The notes below the pieces were generated by a model. That model was not told where the DNA came from, made no database searches, and was given only the letters and a program-made list of their open reading frames with translations. DNA of 64,000 bases from Nocardioides palaemonis (GTDB lineage: Bacteria; Actinomycetota; Actinomycetes; Propionibacteriales; Nocardioidaceae). The DNA is taken from NCBI RefSeq assembly GCF_018275325.1, contig NZ_JAGVQR010000001.1:372001-436000 (forward strand), read 5' to 3'. Within the stretch, counting starts at the first letter, position 1. Each line of letters begins with the position of its first letter. This document shows, in pieces, positions 62,647-64,000 of the stretch. The translations under genes and the position numbers were made by a program.

Positions 62647-63453
62647 ATGAGCCACAGCTGGGACCCGGACCGCTACCTCGCGTACGCCGACGAGCGGGGG
62701 AGGCCGTTCGTCGACCTGCTGGCGCGGGTGCACGCCGAGCGGCCGCACGTCGTCGTCGACCTCGGCTGCGGGCCGGGCAACCTCACCGCGCTCCTCGCCG
62801 ACCGGTGGGCCGGCGCGCAGGTCACCGGGATCGACAGCAGCCCGGAGATGATCGCCGCCGCGCGCGAGATCGACGGCATCGCGTGGGAGGTGGCCGACCT
62901 GCGCGACTGGGCGCGCCCCGACCCGCTCGCGCTGCGCGCCCCGGTCGACGTCCTGGTCTCCAACGCCACCCTCCAGTGGCTGCCCGACCACCTCGCCCTG
63001 CTGCCGTCCCTCGTCGACCGGGTCGCCCCCGGCGGCTGGTTCGCGTTCCAGGTCCCGGGCAACTTCGGCGAGCCGAGCCACACCATCCGCACCGACATCG
63101 CCGAGCGCGCGCCCTTCGCCGAGCACGTGCGCGACGTCGCGGTCCCGGCCAGCCACGAGCCGGCCGACTACCTCCGCCTCCTGCTCGACCTCGGCTGCGA
63201 GGTCGACGCCTGGGAGACGACGTACCTCCACGTCCTCGCCGGTCCCGACCCCGTCTTCGACTGGGTCTCCGGCACGGGCGCTCGCCCGACCCTCCAGGCG
63301 CTGCCCGACGACCTGCGGCCGCTGTTCGAGGAGGAGTTCCGCGCGCTGCTGCGCGACGCCTACCCCGCCGACGCCGCCGGGCGGGTCGTGATGCCGTTCC
63401 GCCGGATCTTCGTGGTCGCGCGCAAGGGCGCGGACGTCGGGGTGACGGCGTGA
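62647..63453 (+). CDS. trans-aconitate 2-methyltransferase-like protein
   Basis: A 268-residue class I SAM methyltransferase. VVDLGCGPGNLTALLADRW and VTGIDSSPEMIAAAREI are the SAM site, and WDPDRYLAYADERGRPFVDLL, NATLQWLPDH and FQVPGNFGEPSH are typical of Tam. Tam detoxifies trans-aconitate by methyl esterification. ATG follows GAGGAG. It overlaps the next gene by 1 bp (TGATG) and is divergent from the MarR gene. Confidence 0.9.
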   Translation: MSHSWDPDRYLAYADERGRPFVDLLARVHAERPHVVVDLGCGPGNLTALLADRWAGAQVTGIDSSPEMIAAAREIDGIAWEVADLRDWARPDPLALRAPVDVLVSNATLQWLPDHLALLPSLVDRVAPGGWFAFQVPGNFGEPSHTIRTDIAERAPFAEHVRDVAVPASHEPADYLRLLLDLGCEVDAWETTYLHVLAGPDPVFDWVSGTGARPTLQALPDDLRPLFEEEFRALLRDAYPADAAGRVVMPFRRIFVVARKGADVGVTA

Positions 63454-63842
63454 TGCGGCTCCACCACGTCCAGGTCGCGTGCCCGCCCGGCGGCGAGGAC
63501 GTCGCCCGCCGGTTCTACGGCGACGGCCTCGGGATGACCGAGGTCGACAAGCCGGCTGACCTCGTCGCACGCGGCGGTTGCTGGTTCCGGGCGTACGACC
63601 GCTCCGGCGCGGTCACCGCAGAGGTCCACGTCGGGGTCGAGGACCCGTTCGCACCGGCCCGCAAGGCCCACCCGGCCCTCGTCGTCGACGACCTCGACGA
63701 GGTCGCCGAACGGCTGCGCGCCGTCGGCGCGGAGGTCGACGACAGCCAGCGCACCTCCTTTCCGGGGCACCTGCGGTTCCACACCTTCGACGGCCACGGC
63801 AACCGGGTCGAGGTCCTCTCGCCCCTCAGCCCCGGTATCTAG
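63453..63842 (+). CDS. VOC-superfamily glyoxalase-fold protein
   Basis: A 129-residue vicinal-oxygen-chelate protein: MRLHHVQVACPPGGEDVARRFYGDGLGM (first beta-alpha-beta unit with His), EVHVGVEDPFAPARKAHPALVVDDL and FHTFDGHGNRVEVL (Glu near the C-terminus). Substrate unknown. It is translationally coupled to the Tam-like gene. Its TAG stop lies inside palindromic element F1 copy 6. Confidence 0.87.
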   Translation: MRLHHVQVACPPGGEDVARRFYGDGLGMTEVDKPADLVARGGCWFRAYDRSGAVTAEVHVGVEDPFAPARKAHPALVVDDLDEVAERLRAVGAEVDDSQRTSFPGHLRFHTFDGHGNRVEVLSPLSPGI

Positions 63843-63895
63843 GGACGTCCTGGTGGGTCAGGGAGCCGGATCGCCCACCATGTCGTCCCCAGATA
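63836..63895. repeat. palindromic element F1, copy 6
   Basis: Left end TATCTAGGGACG (63836-63847) pairs with CGTCCCCAGATA (63884-63895) with one mismatch; inner TGGTGGG/CCCACCA (63851-63857, 63874-63880) pair as in copy 3. The variant A creates the TAG that ends the glyoxalase-fold gene. Confidence 0.93.
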
Positions 63896-63934
63896 TCGGG
63901 TGCGGGGGAGGGGGCCCTCGGGGAGGATCCGGCC

Positions 63935-64000
63935 ATGCTGCTGCTGATCCTCGGGCCTCCGGCCGTGGGCAAGATGACCGTCGGGCGCGCGATCGCCGAC
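63935..64000 (+). CDS. 5' end of a P-loop kinase/AAA-type ATP-binding protein
   Basis: Only 22 codons are in the window. They read LLLILGPPAVGKMTVGRAI, a Walker A loop right at the N-terminus as in small nucleotide-kinase-like or AAA proteins. GGGGAGG lies upstream of the ATG. The rest lies outside. Confidence 0.7.
   Translation, partial: MLLLILGPPAVGKMTVGRAIAD

Overview
The window reads as a chromosomal stretch of a high-GC Actinomycetota. The supporting traits are very GC-rich third codon positions, frequent GTG and TTG starts, many leaderless promoters (a TANNNT -10 box exactly 6 nt before the start codon), an RpfB-type resuscitation factor, a Glp-SepX/GlpR cell-division locus, an actinobacterial Pmt mannosyltransferase and an iron-type DtxR. 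The repeats with GGTGGTTGAGG/CCTCGAAACC ends and the overall gene set suggest Nocardioides or a close relative. That assignment is inferred from pattern and not proven. No phage, integrase, transposase, CRISPR array or rRNA operon was seen.

Layout. 1-2.0 kb: tandem secreted Tat-type paralogs and a frameshifted FkbM methyltransferase. 2.1-5 kb: an M4 metalloprotease with an emfourin-like tail, a macrodomain protein and topoisomerase IB. 5-10.2 kb: serC, small envelope and GNAT genes, citrate synthase and pdxH. 10.25-10.75 kb: an array of five alternating palindromic elements. 10.7-17.6 kb: a drug-efflux block (TetR, a heterodimeric ABC exporter, a candidate structured leader RNA, a DHA2 efflux pump and a MarR regulator). 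17.7-27 kb: GH13 glucosidase, hotdog-like protein, DtxR, sirtuin/DUF2277, secreted beta-propeller protein, saccharopine-dehydrogenase-like protein and histidine kinase. 27-31 kb: tRNA-Arg, SulP transporter/MerR, LCP protein. 31-41.3 kb: mscL, SAF, fmdB, penicillin acylase, 5-FCL, then galU-glp-moaC-mog-GNAT-sepX and tRNA-Ala. 41.7-47.3 kb: response regulator, FtsX-type ABC operon, peptidase E. 47.4-52.7 kb: malectin/beta-propeller protein, small unknowns, pmt. 52.7-62 kb: rsmI-tatD-rpfB-rsmA-ispE, NfeD-flotillin, ABC-F. 62-64 kb: MarR, a Tam-like methyltransferase with a glyoxalase-fold protein, and the start of a P-loop kinase.

The most unusual content is non-coding. At least five families of short palindromic elements occur, each with conserved termini and variable interior hairpins. 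They sit mostly in intergenic gaps or exactly at gene 3' ends, and several genes (rsmA, 5-FCL, the glyoxalase-fold gene, the DCC gene) take their stop codons from them. One copy lies over the rsmA/ispE junction and may encode the ispE N-terminus. The second notable item is a candidate attenuator upstream of the DHA2 pump: a 12-codon ORF with a 15-nt perfect anti-Shine-Dalgarno complement, mutually exclusive stems and a three-way junction.

How the genes work together. The 35-41 kb block couples UDP-glucose synthesis, molybdenum cofactor synthesis and the gephyrin-like Glp/GlpR division module. The 52-58 kb block couples ribosome maturation (rsmI, rsmA), isoprenoid synthesis (ispE) and peptidoglycan resuscitation (rpfB). 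The 10.7-17.6 kb block is a two-pump, two-regulator xenobiotic efflux region.
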